The notes under the pieces are model-generated. The model was not told where the DNA came from. It saw only the letters and a list, made by a program, of their open reading frames with translations, and made no database searches. From Oscillospiraceae bacterium (GTDB lineage: Bacteria; Bacillota; Clostridia; Oscillospirales; Oscillospiraceae), in the NCBI GenBank assembly GCA_009777235.1, contig WRMH01000004.1, positions 83,187-147,186 of the forward strand: a stretch of DNA of 64,000 bases. Direction: 5' to 3'. This document shows positions 25,287-33,100 of this stretch, piece by piece (the stretch's first letter is position 1; each line of letters opens with the position of its first letter). A program made the translations under genes and the position numbers.

Positions 25287-26078
25287 ATGCGTATCAACAA
25301 TAACATCACAGCTATCAACAGCCACAGACAGTATGGAATCAACAACGGACAAATCGGCAAAAACGTAGAAAAACTCAGCTCAGGCTTCCGCGTAAACCGC
25401 GCGGCGGACGATGCCGCAGGACTTGCAATCTCCGAGAAAATGAGAACCCAAGTTCGCGGACTCAACATGGCAAGCAAAAACTCGCAAGACGGTATCTCCT
25501 TAGTACAAACGGCCGAAGGCGCAATGCAAGTAGCTCACGGTATCATGCAGCGTATGCGCGAGCTGGCTGTCCAGTCAGCAAACGGCACCAACGCGGAACT
25601 TGACCGCAACGCTCTGAATCTGGAATTTTCCCAGCTCAACACCGAGCTCTCCCAAATCTCCACGACAGTTAAGTTCAACGACATGACGATATTCAATCAG
25701 CCTTTCAACATTCAGTCGGGCGCGAACGAGGGAGATGTGACCACATTTACTATCGGCGATTTGGGAAGCATAGCGGACGTCAAGATTGACGAGCAAGGTG
25801 CTGCATCATCTGCCATAACGGCTGTCGGAAACGCAATCAACACTCTCTCAACGACAAGAGCAAATCTCGGAGCTATCCAAAACCGCCTTGAGTTCAAAAT
25901 CCAGAACCTGGACAACTCAGCCGAAAACCTCCAGGCCGCTGAAAGCCGCATCCGCGACGCAGACATGGCAAAGATGATGACTGAGTTTACGAAAAACAGC
26001 ATACTGTTCCAGGCATCAACATCAATGTTGGCCCAAGCCAACGCCATACCGCAAAGTGTATTGCAGCTCTTGGGTTAA
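25287..26078 (+). CDS. Flagellin 2
   Basis: 263 residues, same short D0/D1 architecture as flagellin 1 and very similar to it outside the centre. Differences cluster around residues 117-190 (TIFNQPFNIQSGANEGDV, LGSIADVKIDEQGAASS). The C-terminus reads AIPQSVLQLLG, and Ser replaces Asn in KNSILFQASTSM. Paralogue divergence in the exposed central part with near-identical ends suggests recent duplication or gene conversion. Own promoter, leader hairpin and terminator. Confidence 0.96.
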   Translation: MRINNNITAINSHRQYGINNGQIGKNVEKLSSGFRVNRAADDAAGLAISEKMRTQVRGLNMASKNSQDGISLVQTAEGAMQVAHGIMQRMRELAVQSANGTNAELDRNALNLEFSQLNTELSQISTTVKFNDMTIFNQPFNIQSGANEGDVTTFTIGDLGSIADVKIDEQGAASSAITAVGNAINTLSTTRANLGAIQNRLEFKIQNLDNSAENLQAAESRIRDADMAKMMTEFTKNSILFQASTSMLAQANAIPQSVLQLLG

Positions 26079-26139
26079 TGATAGCCAGACGCAAACATCA
26101 AAAGCGGCATAAACTAAAAGAAAAACGCAAGTGCGCAAC

Positions 26140-26175
26140 AATAACCCGGACGGCAACGCCCGGGTTATTGATTTG
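26140..26175. terminator. Terminator after flagellin 2
   Basis: Arms aataacccgg and ccgggttatt around a 10-base loop, then gattt. May serve both convergent genes. Confidence 0.8.
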
Positions 26176-26203
26176 TGAGCCTGTGTATTGTGATGTGGGG
26201 CTA

Positions 26204-26226
26204 CGGCGGCGGTGCGTTCGTCGCCG
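26204..26226 (+). repeat. Short GTGCGTT-loop hairpin, copy 3
   Basis: CGGCG...CGCCG arms around GCGGTGCGTTCGT. Lies between flagellin 2 and the convergent fliB. Confidence 0.4.
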
Positions 26227-26242
26227 TCCTGTTGCGGGTGCG

Positions 26243-27445
26243 TTAACCCATCGAAAGATAGCCTTTCATATCGTGGTCATAGCCTCGCGAAAAACAAACG
26301 ATACATTCAATGACGCTTTTCTTGCTAAACTTTGACCGGTGCCGGCACAAGCCGACAAGAAGAAATTCGATAAGGTCATGCTTTGCCATGAGCCCGGCAA
26401 AGCTGTTTACCACGCTGCCCTCATGTTTATAATTGAACGGAAACCCGTCGGATAAGATATTGTGGGTGATATAGTTTTCAAATATGTATTCCCTGTCGGA
26501 AAAATACAGATTGTAGTATTTTATATAATCATCGGCAAAGCCATCGGAGGGCGGCAGGTCAAAATCATTGATTTTAAAACCCTGCAAGCACTCTTTTAAA
26601 TATCGGTCAAAGTGTTTATCGCCTTTTTGCCCCATTTCTTTTAAAATACTCAAGGTTACGTCCGTGTCTTTTGCAAAACCGTCAGGCATTTGCCGGGATA
26701 AGTCGTCAAAATATCCCGTATCAATACGCCGGACATAGTCGTCGGCAAGCCGCGCCGCGCCGCCAATTTGACCGGATTGCAGGAGCTGGTCTATTTCCTG
26801 TATAAACAGGCAAAGTATGAGCATCCTGATTTTTATTTTGTATTGCCTGTTTTGGATTATGGCTATGGAGGCGGTTCTAAGTTTCCAGAAAAGCGAAAAA
26901 CCGTCCGGCGACGACACGGGCGCGGGAATGTATTTTTCGGGCTCTAATCTGGCACTGTATTCCATCGGGCCGTCAGTTTCGATTATTACTTCTTCAAACT
27001 TCATAATATTTTTATTAAACAGAGCCTTGTTTACCACAACCTCGCACGAAAGCTCGAAAAATCTTTCGGTATCTCCCGCGATAAGATAGGCTTTTCGGGG
27101 GTATGTTCTGCATGTTTTGCTCAGAAAGTCATGGCCGTATTTGAGCTGCAGGCTGCAAAGTTTGCTTTCATTTAGCATCCTGCAGTCTCCTGATTTGTCT
27201 TTTAGTATCACGGCTTTGAAAGGATCGTCAGATATGACCTTGATAGCTTCCAAGATTTTATCCCGGTCGCCGCCGCTGTGAGACACATATTTATCGTATG
27301 TTGCCTTATCAATCAGTATATGCCAGTTTTGGCTGCAGCAGCTGAGGGAGCACTCGCTGCCCGAACATTCAAAATATTTGTAGTATTCCGGCTGATACAC
27401 TTTTATCTTATTTATTTTATTTATCTTATTCATACTCGCTCTCAT
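26243..27445 (-). CDS. fliB: Flagellin lysine-N-methylase FliB
   Basis: FliB methylates lysines of flagellin using SAM; family members carry a Cys cluster, likely an Fe-S site. The 400-residue protein shows YYKYFECSGSECSLSCCSQN at residues about 22-41, CRMLNESKLCSLQLKYG, FLSKTCRTYPRK and FFELSCEVV, the conserved Cys set. Placed between flagellins 2 and 3. The ATG at 27445 overlaps the stop of the HEPN gene by 4 bases (ATGA), implying translational coupling; a second ATG at codon 5 is an alternative. The AAT/AAG/ATA repeat MNKINKINKIK at the N-terminus is unusual. It shares an operon with a nucleotidyltransferase/HEPN pair. Confidence 0.88.
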   Translation of the reverse strand: MRASMNKINKINKIKVYQPEYYKYFECSGSECSLSCCSQNWHILIDKATYDKYVSHSGGDRDKILEAIKVISDDPFKAVILKDKSGDCRMLNESKLCSLQLKYGHDFLSKTCRTYPRKAYLIAGDTERFFELSCEVVVNKALFNKNIMKFEEVIIETDGPMEYSARLEPEKYIPAPVSSPDGFSLFWKLRTASIAIIQNRQYKIKIRMLILCLFIQEIDQLLQSGQIGGAARLADDYVRRIDTGYFDDLSRQMPDGFAKDTDVTLSILKEMGQKGDKHFDRYLKECLQGFKINDFDLPPSDGFADDYIKYYNLYFSDREYIFENYITHNILSDGFPFNYKHEGSVVNSFAGLMAKHDLIEFLLVGLCRHRSKFSKKSVIECIVCFSRGYDHDMKGYLSMG

Positions 27446-27840
27446 TTCAAGGTTTTGATATAGGCTTCCACCGCCGCAAGGAAGGTTTTTGCGTTTTCGA
27501 TCTGCTGAGCGGTTTCTTCTTTTGATATAACGAAAAAATCCTCATAATCGCTTTTGCCTCGATTATGGAAGGAACTTTGAATTATGTCAGACAGCTCCGT
27601 TTTAAAGAGTCCGGTTTTTATATACCGTTGCCGGAATGTGGAAATCACGCCGGAATGTTTGTTAGAGTCGAATTGTTCCAACGCCAATACAGCGCGCATT
27701 GCATGAAAAATACAGTAATACGAACGATTGGCGGCTGATTTAAAAACGCCGGAATCGCTCTCGCGTATCGCTGATTCAAGGCATTCACGCGCTTGCTCGA
27801 CACGGTATCGTATGAGCGCCGCAATGTTTTCGTTAAGCAC
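27442..27840 (-). CDS. HEPN-domain protein (MNT/HEPN module partner)
   Basis: 132 residues, all-helical. Family features: IRYRVEQARECLESAIRE near the start, AANRSYYCIFHAMRAVL in helix 3, and FHNRGKSDYEDFF near residue 100. HEPN proteins pair with MNT nucleotidyltransferases as toxin-antitoxin modules, where HEPN is an RNase and MNT adenylylates it. Starts at GTG 27840, overlapping the nucleotidyltransferase stop by 8 bases. The RNase signature RxxxxH is not clean here (HNRGKSD region), so activity is uncertain. Confidence 0.82.
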   Translation of the reverse strand: MLNENIAALIRYRVEQARECLESAIRESDSGVFKSAANRSYYCIFHAMRAVLALEQFDSNKHSGVISTFRQRYIKTGLFKTELSDIIQSSFHNRGKSDYEDFFVISKEETAQQIENAKTFLAAVEAYIKTLK

Positions 27841-28174
27841 TCAATACAACCCCTTCCTGTTGCAAGTTCATATAGAAAGGTAAATCGTTGACATACTTGT
27901 TGAAAGTTACAATGTCTGTTATATCAACAGATATTACAATATCATGCTCCAGCCCCAACCTGCTGACAAAAGTGTTGAGCTTGCCGTACTCATGCCCGCA
28001 GCTTTCCCGCGCAATATCAGCCAATATCATGATATCAATGTCGGATTCATTATTATAATCCTCACGGGCATAGGAACCGTAAAGGATAACCTTATGCAGC
28101 TTTTCACCAAAGCAATCTCTGGCTGTTTTGGCGACCTTGCTTGTTATTTCATTTAAGGTTGACTGACTGCACAT
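27833..28174 (-). CDS. MNT-type nucleotidyltransferase (MNT/HEPN module)
   Basis: 113 residues from ATG 28174 with the RBS gaggagtcatt. The nucleotidyltransferase signature is complete: VILYGSYAREDYNNESDIDI (GSYAR, 8 residues, SDID), with a third acidic residue in LEHDIVISVD. In known pairs this enzyme AMPylates the HEPN toxin. First gene of a three-gene operon with HEPN and fliB. A longer frame to 28462 crosses the promoter and the flagellin 3 leader and is rejected. Confidence 0.85.
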   Translation of the reverse strand: MCSQSTLNEITSKVAKTARDCFGEKLHKVILYGSYAREDYNNESDIDIMILADIARESCGHEYGKLNTFVSRLGLEHDIVISVDITDIVTFNKYVNDLPFYMNLQQEGVVLSA

Positions 28175-28198
28175 AATGACTCCTCGTTTCTGCAATAT

Positions 28199-28227
28199 AT
28201 TATACCCGCTTATGGCTTCTTTGACAA
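28199..28227 (-). promoter_or_regulatory. Sigma-A promoter of the MNT-HEPN-fliB operon
   Basis: Minus strand TTGTCA (28227-28222), 17-base spacer, TATAAT (28204-28199). Divergent from the flagellin 3 promoter, 50 bases away. Confidence 0.8.
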
Positions 28228-28275
28228 GATGCAAGCAGCAAAAAGGCTCTTTTGAAAAAAATTTTAAGTAAACTA

Positions 28276-28302
28276 TAAAGTTCTCCGCCAAAGTTGCGAT
28301 AA
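28276..28302 (+). promoter_or_regulatory. Sigma-28 type promoter of flagellin 3
   Basis: TAAA, 15 bases, tGCGATAA. Slightly weaker match than the first two. Leader about 115 bases. Confidence 0.7.
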
Positions 28303-28366
28303 TCTTAGATGAAAGCAAAAATGAATATGCAAGGATGCACACTAAATTACCAAGGAGATCGGTCAA

Positions 28367-28385
28367 GGAGTAAAGGAATAACTCC
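28367..28385 (+). promoter_or_regulatory. Leader hairpin with GGA loop, flagellin 3 (predicted CsrA site)
   Basis: GGAGT/ACTCC stem as in flagellins 1 and 2 but a 9-base loop AAAGGAATA. The surrounding leader is not alike, so the hairpin is specifically conserved. RBS aaaggaagc holds the second GGA. Confidence 0.6.
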
Positions 28386-28423
28386 GGCCGGGTCAAAGAA
28401 AAGAAAGGAAGCGTGCATTTATT

Positions 28424-29215
28424 ATGCGTATTCAAAACAACATTACGGCTCAAAACAGCCACAGACAGTACAACATCAACAACGGTAACATCGGAAAGAA
28501 CGTAGAAAAACTCAGCTCCGGTTATCGCGTAAACCGTGCGGCGGACGACGCGGCAGGACTTGCGATATCCGAGAAAATGCGTACACAGATTCGCGGTCTC
28601 AACATGGCGTCACGCAACTCGCAAGACGGCATTTCGCTCGTACAAACAGCGGAGGGCGCGCTCCAGTCGGCGCACGGTATGCTTCAGCGTATGCGTGAGC
28701 TGGCAGTTCAAGCGGCAAACGGAACAAATGACGACGCGATTGACCGCAATGCCCTGAACTTGGAATTTTCACAGCTTAAAGACGAGCTCGGACAAATCAC
28801 GGACAGAGTCAAATTTAACGATATGACAATATTTGGCCGCCCGTTTTCACTGCAAACGGGCGCGAACGAAGGCGACGTCACGGAATTTGAAATCTTGGCT
28901 CTCGGCGAATTTACAGCGGATATAGCGTCACAGCCTGCAGCATCGGCGGCAATCACCACAGTCGGCAACTTCATAAACAGCCTCTCGATCAACCGCGCAA
29001 CGCTCGGAGCCGTCCAAAACCGCCTCGAGTTTAAGATTCAAAACCTCGACAACTCGGCAGAAAACCTTGCCGCAGCCGAAAGCCGCATCCGCGACGCTGA
29101 TATGGCAAAGATGATGACAGAGTTTACTAAGAACAATATATTATTCCAGGCGTCTACGGCAATGCTCGCGCAAGCAAACGCGCTGCCTCAAGGAGTCCTC
29201 CAACTCTTAGGATAA
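28424..29215 (+). CDS. Flagellin 3
   Basis: 263 residues, short architecture. More divergent than flagellins 1 and 2: MRIQNNITAQNSHRQYNI at the start, NGTNDDAIDRNALNLEFS, and a different centre (TIFGRPFSLQTGANEGDV, FTADIASQPAASAAI). C-terminal helix ALPQGVLQLLG equals flagellin 1. Own sigma-28 promoter. Three parallel flagellins of like size suggest a composite filament or alternate subunits. Confidence 0.96.
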   Translation: MRIQNNITAQNSHRQYNINNGNIGKNVEKLSSGYRVNRAADDAAGLAISEKMRTQIRGLNMASRNSQDGISLVQTAEGALQSAHGMLQRMRELAVQAANGTNDDAIDRNALNLEFSQLKDELGQITDRVKFNDMTIFGRPFSLQTGANEGDVTEFEILALGEFTADIASQPAASAAITTVGNFINSLSINRATLGAVQNRLEFKIQNLDNSAENLAAAESRIRDADMAKMMTEFTKNNILFQASTAMLAQANALPQGVLQLLG

Positions 29216-29239
29216 TCACGATAACCCTCTTTAGTAAGG

Positions 29240-29290
29240 GAACCGCACGTTTCGGGCTTGGCGGCACCGACCGGCGGTTCTCTTATTGTT
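29240..29290. terminator. Possible terminator between flagellin 3 and the RelE/ParE gene
   Basis: Arms gaaccgc and gcggttc with a long 27-base loop, followed by tctta. Weak. Confidence 0.35.
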
Positions 29291-29296
29291 GGTATA

Positions 29297-29617
29297 TCAA
29301 ATTAAATGTTTGTCAATGTCGCGCCCGCCGTACATTATGCGGATAATAGAAACAACATTGATAGCTTCGTCAGGCAGGTAAAGAATGACGTAATTATGCT
29401 TATACAAGGTGCGAAGCCCGTTTGATTTCCACGGCTCATTGGGATATGCCGGGAAGCGAAAAGGCATGGTTTCAAGCGAATCGGCGGCTTGGAGGAGTTT
29501 GTTTATCAGCTTTGCTGCAAAAGATGTTTCCAAGCGTACAGATGAATAGTATTCGTAAATGTCGTCCAAATCACGCTCCGCATCTTCCGTATATTCAATT
29601 TTCCATGTCATGCCCAT
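29297..29617 (-). CDS. RelE/ParE family toxin
   Basis: 106 residues. Family pattern: WKIEYTEDAERDLDDIYEYY at the N-terminus, DSLETMPFRFPAYP in the middle, LRTLYKHNYVILYLPDE and VVSIIRIMYGGRD at the C-terminus. RelE-type enzymes cleave ribosome-bound mRNA, ParE-type inhibit gyrase; the sequence alone does not decide. The start overlaps the antitoxin gene by 23 bases; ATG 29611 (third codon) is an alternative with the same RBS aaaaggaaat. Confidence 0.85.
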   Translation of the reverse strand: MGMTWKIEYTEDAERDLDDIYEYYSSVRLETSFAAKLINKLLQAADSLETMPFRFPAYPNEPWKSNGLRTLYKHNYVILYLPDEAINVVSIIRIMYGGRDIDKHLI

Positions 29618-29909
29618 ATTTCCTTTTTATGTTTTGTTTTATCTGTTCTGACGAAAGGACTCTGCCTGCCCGCATACTGTCAAAGCCTTTTTGGATTTCG
29701 GCATTTTTTTCAGTCTCGGACATTTGGGAAAAATCTAACAAAGGAGAAGCCTTAAGCCGAAAGGGAATGGCCTGATCCGTGACGGCTTGGCGAAGAAACA
29801 CATTTAAGGCGGTTGTCATGTTTAACCCAATTCGGCTAAAAAGTATTTCTGCATCTTTTTTTAGGGATTCCTCTGTGCGGAAAGTAACTTGCGTTGTTTG
29901 AGATGTCAT
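29595..29909 (-). CDS. RelB/DinJ family antitoxin
   Basis: 104 residues from ATG 29909 with RBS aaaggagtgatttta. Ribbon-helix-helix N-terminus: QVTFRTEESLKKDAEILF and IGLNMTTALNVFLRQAV, the DinJ signature, then FRLKASPLLDF. It should bind the toxin and the operator in its promoter. A start at 29939 is possible but would cover the promoter. Confidence 0.88.
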   Translation of the reverse strand: MTSQTTQVTFRTEESLKKDAEILFSRIGLNMTTALNVFLRQAVTDQAIPFRLKASPLLDFSQMSETEKNAEIQKGFDSMRAGRVLSSEQIKQNIKRKYGHDMEN

Positions 29910-29932
29910 TAAAATCACTCCTTTACATACAC

Positions 29933-29970
29933 TGTACATATATTATACATCATACAGCAACAATTGTCAC
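29933..29970 (-). promoter_or_regulatory. Promoter and operator of the RelBE-type pair
   Basis: Minus strand GTGACA (29970-29965), 17-base spacer, TATAAT (29947-29942). An imperfect palindrome TGTAcATATatTATACA (29933-29949) covers the -10 and is a likely antitoxin site. Confidence 0.7.
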
Positions 29971-30138
29971 CTGTTTTTATTCCTACTAACCTTGAGCGCA
30001 AGGATCGAAATGGTAACAACAGCCGTTATTAAAGAAATAGCAATACAGGGGTTTGTGCTTGTATTGGAGGTGTGTATATGGTATCATAATTTTAACATAA
30101 ATTAACATAAGGCTGTCATAAAAGAGGGAAGCTCGCAT

Positions 30139-33100
30139 ATGGCTAAAAAGAAAAACAAAAAAAGGAAAATCGCACAGAGTGCGAAATTACGAAGCGGCGA
30201 CGGAGTTCGTTTATCGCAGTGCATGATAGTGAAAAACGAAGAACAAAATATCGAAAAAGCTCTTGGCTGGGCGAGGGGCATAGCTTTTGAGCAAATAGTC
30301 GTAGACACAGGTTCAACTGACCGCACCGTAGAAATAGCAGAGAAAATGGGCGCGAAGGTCTATCATTTTGAGTGGATCAAAGACTTTGCCGCCGCAAAAA
30401 ATTATGCCATAGAGCAGGCGACTGGAAACTGGATAGCTTTTCTCGACGCCGATGAGTACATAACGGCAAGTGATGCAAAAAAAGTAATGCCCTTATTGCG
30501 GCATATTCAAGCCGACAGGGATTTGCGCGAGCGTTACCTTGCGGTATGCTGCCCGTGGATTCAAATAGGCGATGAGGGCAAAACGATGCAAGTGCTTGTG
30601 CAGGAACGTATATTCCGCAATCTGCCCGAGGTGCGTTATGTGGGAAGTATTCATGAAAAGCTCAGCCTTGAGGTCAAAAACGTCGTAAGCACGGAAGATT
30701 TTCAGATAATGCACACAGGATATACCACCGAATCTTTTGTGCAGACAGGCAAAGCGAGCCGGAATATAGAAATGCTGCGAGCCGAGCTTTTGAAGAACCC
30801 AAAGAACATAGAAGCAAAGGCATATCTTGCTGAGGCTCTAAATTCGGCTTACCTTACAGGCACGGCAGGGCACTCCGACGCACCGGCGGCGGAAGAAATA
30901 TTAAAAGAGATAGAAAAACTCTACACAGAAGTAGTAAACAGCGATATAACCATTCAGGCGGAGCGGAAAAAGAAAGCATATGCGCACTTTTTGGACAGAT
31001 ACATAAAAAGCCCCGACACAGACCCGATGTATGAAAAAATAAGCGAAAAAGCGTTTTTGGAATATCCTGACGACGGCAAAATTATGTGCTACCGCGCAGC
31101 CGCGTTAAACAAAAAGGGAGACTGGCAGGCTGCGCTCGACATACTTACCGAGTGCGAGGCAAAGGTCAACAATAGCGCAGGGGTCGTCTTGGCGGCGATG
31201 AATAATGAAGTGAGGGCACTTTTGCCGGGGCAGATGGTGCTTGCCGCGCAAGGACTCGGAGATACCGAGCTTGTCATAAAATACGCGGGGAATCTTCTCA
31301 CGATGGATAAGCAAAATATTGCTATACTGCGCCCGTACATTGCTACGCTCATGGAGCAAGGCTTGAGCCCCGATGAGGCGGCAGAGCTGCTCTCTAAGAT
31401 ATATGATATGAGCGACTCAAAAGACCTCTTGCTCATTGAGCGGGCGGCGAAAGACTGCAAGGCAGATGAGCTTGCGCACAAAATAATGAAGATGAAAGAC
31501 TTGCCCGCCGCCGTAAAACAGGGGGTGCGGCTGTCGCAGTGCATGATAGTGAAAAACGAAGAACAAAATATCGAAAAAGCTCTTGGCTGGGCGAGGGGCA
31601 TAGCTTTTGAGCAAATAGTCGTAGACACAGGTTCAACTGACCGCACCGTAGAAATAGCCGAGAAAATGGGCGCGAAGGTCTATCATTTTGAGTGGATCAA
31701 AGACTTTGCCGCCGCAAAAAATTATGCCATAGAGCAGGCGGCGGGAAACTGGATAGCGTTTCTTGACGCCGATGAATATTTTGAGCCGGAGGACGCCGGA
31801 AAAGTGCTGCCGATCTTGGAAAAGATTCAAGGCGACAGGGCTTTGCGCGAGCGTTATCTTGCGGTGTGCTGCCCGTGGATTCAGCTCAGTGATGAAAAAA
31901 TCCCAATCATAGAGGGGGAACAGGCGAGGCTGTTTAGAAATCTGCCGCAAATGCGCTATATTGGGCGCATACACGAGCATTTCAAAATCGGCTCCGCGAG
32001 CACTTTGTATACGCGGGATATAAAAATCATGCATACGGGCTATACGCAAAGCGCGTATGACAGGACAGGCAAGTCGGCGAGAAATATTGACATACTGCGG
32101 GCGGAGCTTTGCGAAAGACCGGACGATATAAACATGAAAGCGTATTTGGCGGATTCTCTCGTAGGTTCGGGAGTTTCGGAAAACGCGGCGGAGGCGGAGG
32201 GGTTATTTTGGGAAATCATCAAGAGCCGCGCCGCGATCGCGCCTGAGATAAGGAAAAAGGCATATGCGTACTTTTTGGAAAAATATGCGGATGACCCGGA
32301 GATAAATCAGGAATATGAGAAAATGGGAGAAAGAGCGTTCCGCGACTACCCGGACGATATTTTGCTTATATGCTATTATGCGGCGGCGCTGAATAAAAGA
32401 AAAGATTATGAATTGGCCGGCAAGGTGTTAGGAAAAATCGCGCCAAAAATACAAAACATGAACAGCATTAAAGAACTCATGGCTATCGCAGACGCGGCAA
32501 AAGACTGTGATGCTTTGGGTATTATGCGTGAGGCTATGGAAAGGGCAAAGCTGCTCTCCGGCAAAGAGTCCGCTCCGTCCGCTGGGGACATAGCCGCCGG
32601 CGGCGACGAACCCGCCGCATACATAGCGAAAAAATCATCGCGCCTTGAAGAATTTGAGAAAGAAGCGCTCGCCCTCCTTGATATAATGCGAAATTTGATT
32701 GAGTGCGGCCAGATAGATGACGCAAAAAAGCTGCTGGGGCAATATGCGATACTAAACCCGGCAGACCAACGGATAGAAGAAATCAAAAACTTGCTGAATC
32801 TTAAAAATGGTGCGCAGAGGGAAGCGGGAAGCGCAAATCAGAAATCGCCCGGACAATCATCAAAATCCGCCGAGACGCTTTACGGCACATCGCTCACAAA
32901 AGAGGATTTGGACAAGATCGAGTCAATCTTCATTCTCACGAGCATTATCCCCAAGCGGACAGGCTTTTTCAACAGCATTTTCAACAAGATAAAGCTCATG
33001 GAAGAGCGTCTGGGCTACAAGTCCATGATTTTGACATGTATGCCTGATATTAGCCAAAGGCAAACAGAGGTGTGGCTTAAAACATTTTCGGGCAGTCAGG

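Noticed and set aside
28175..28462. 96-codon extension of the MNT nucleotidyltransferase
   Set aside because: It would run over its own promoter and the flagellin 3 leader; ATG 28174 has a strong RBS.
30010..30105. 31-codon frame with a weak RBS upstream of the giant glycosyltransferase
   Set aside because: Low complexity of support: it overlaps the promoter region and no conserved motif is visible.
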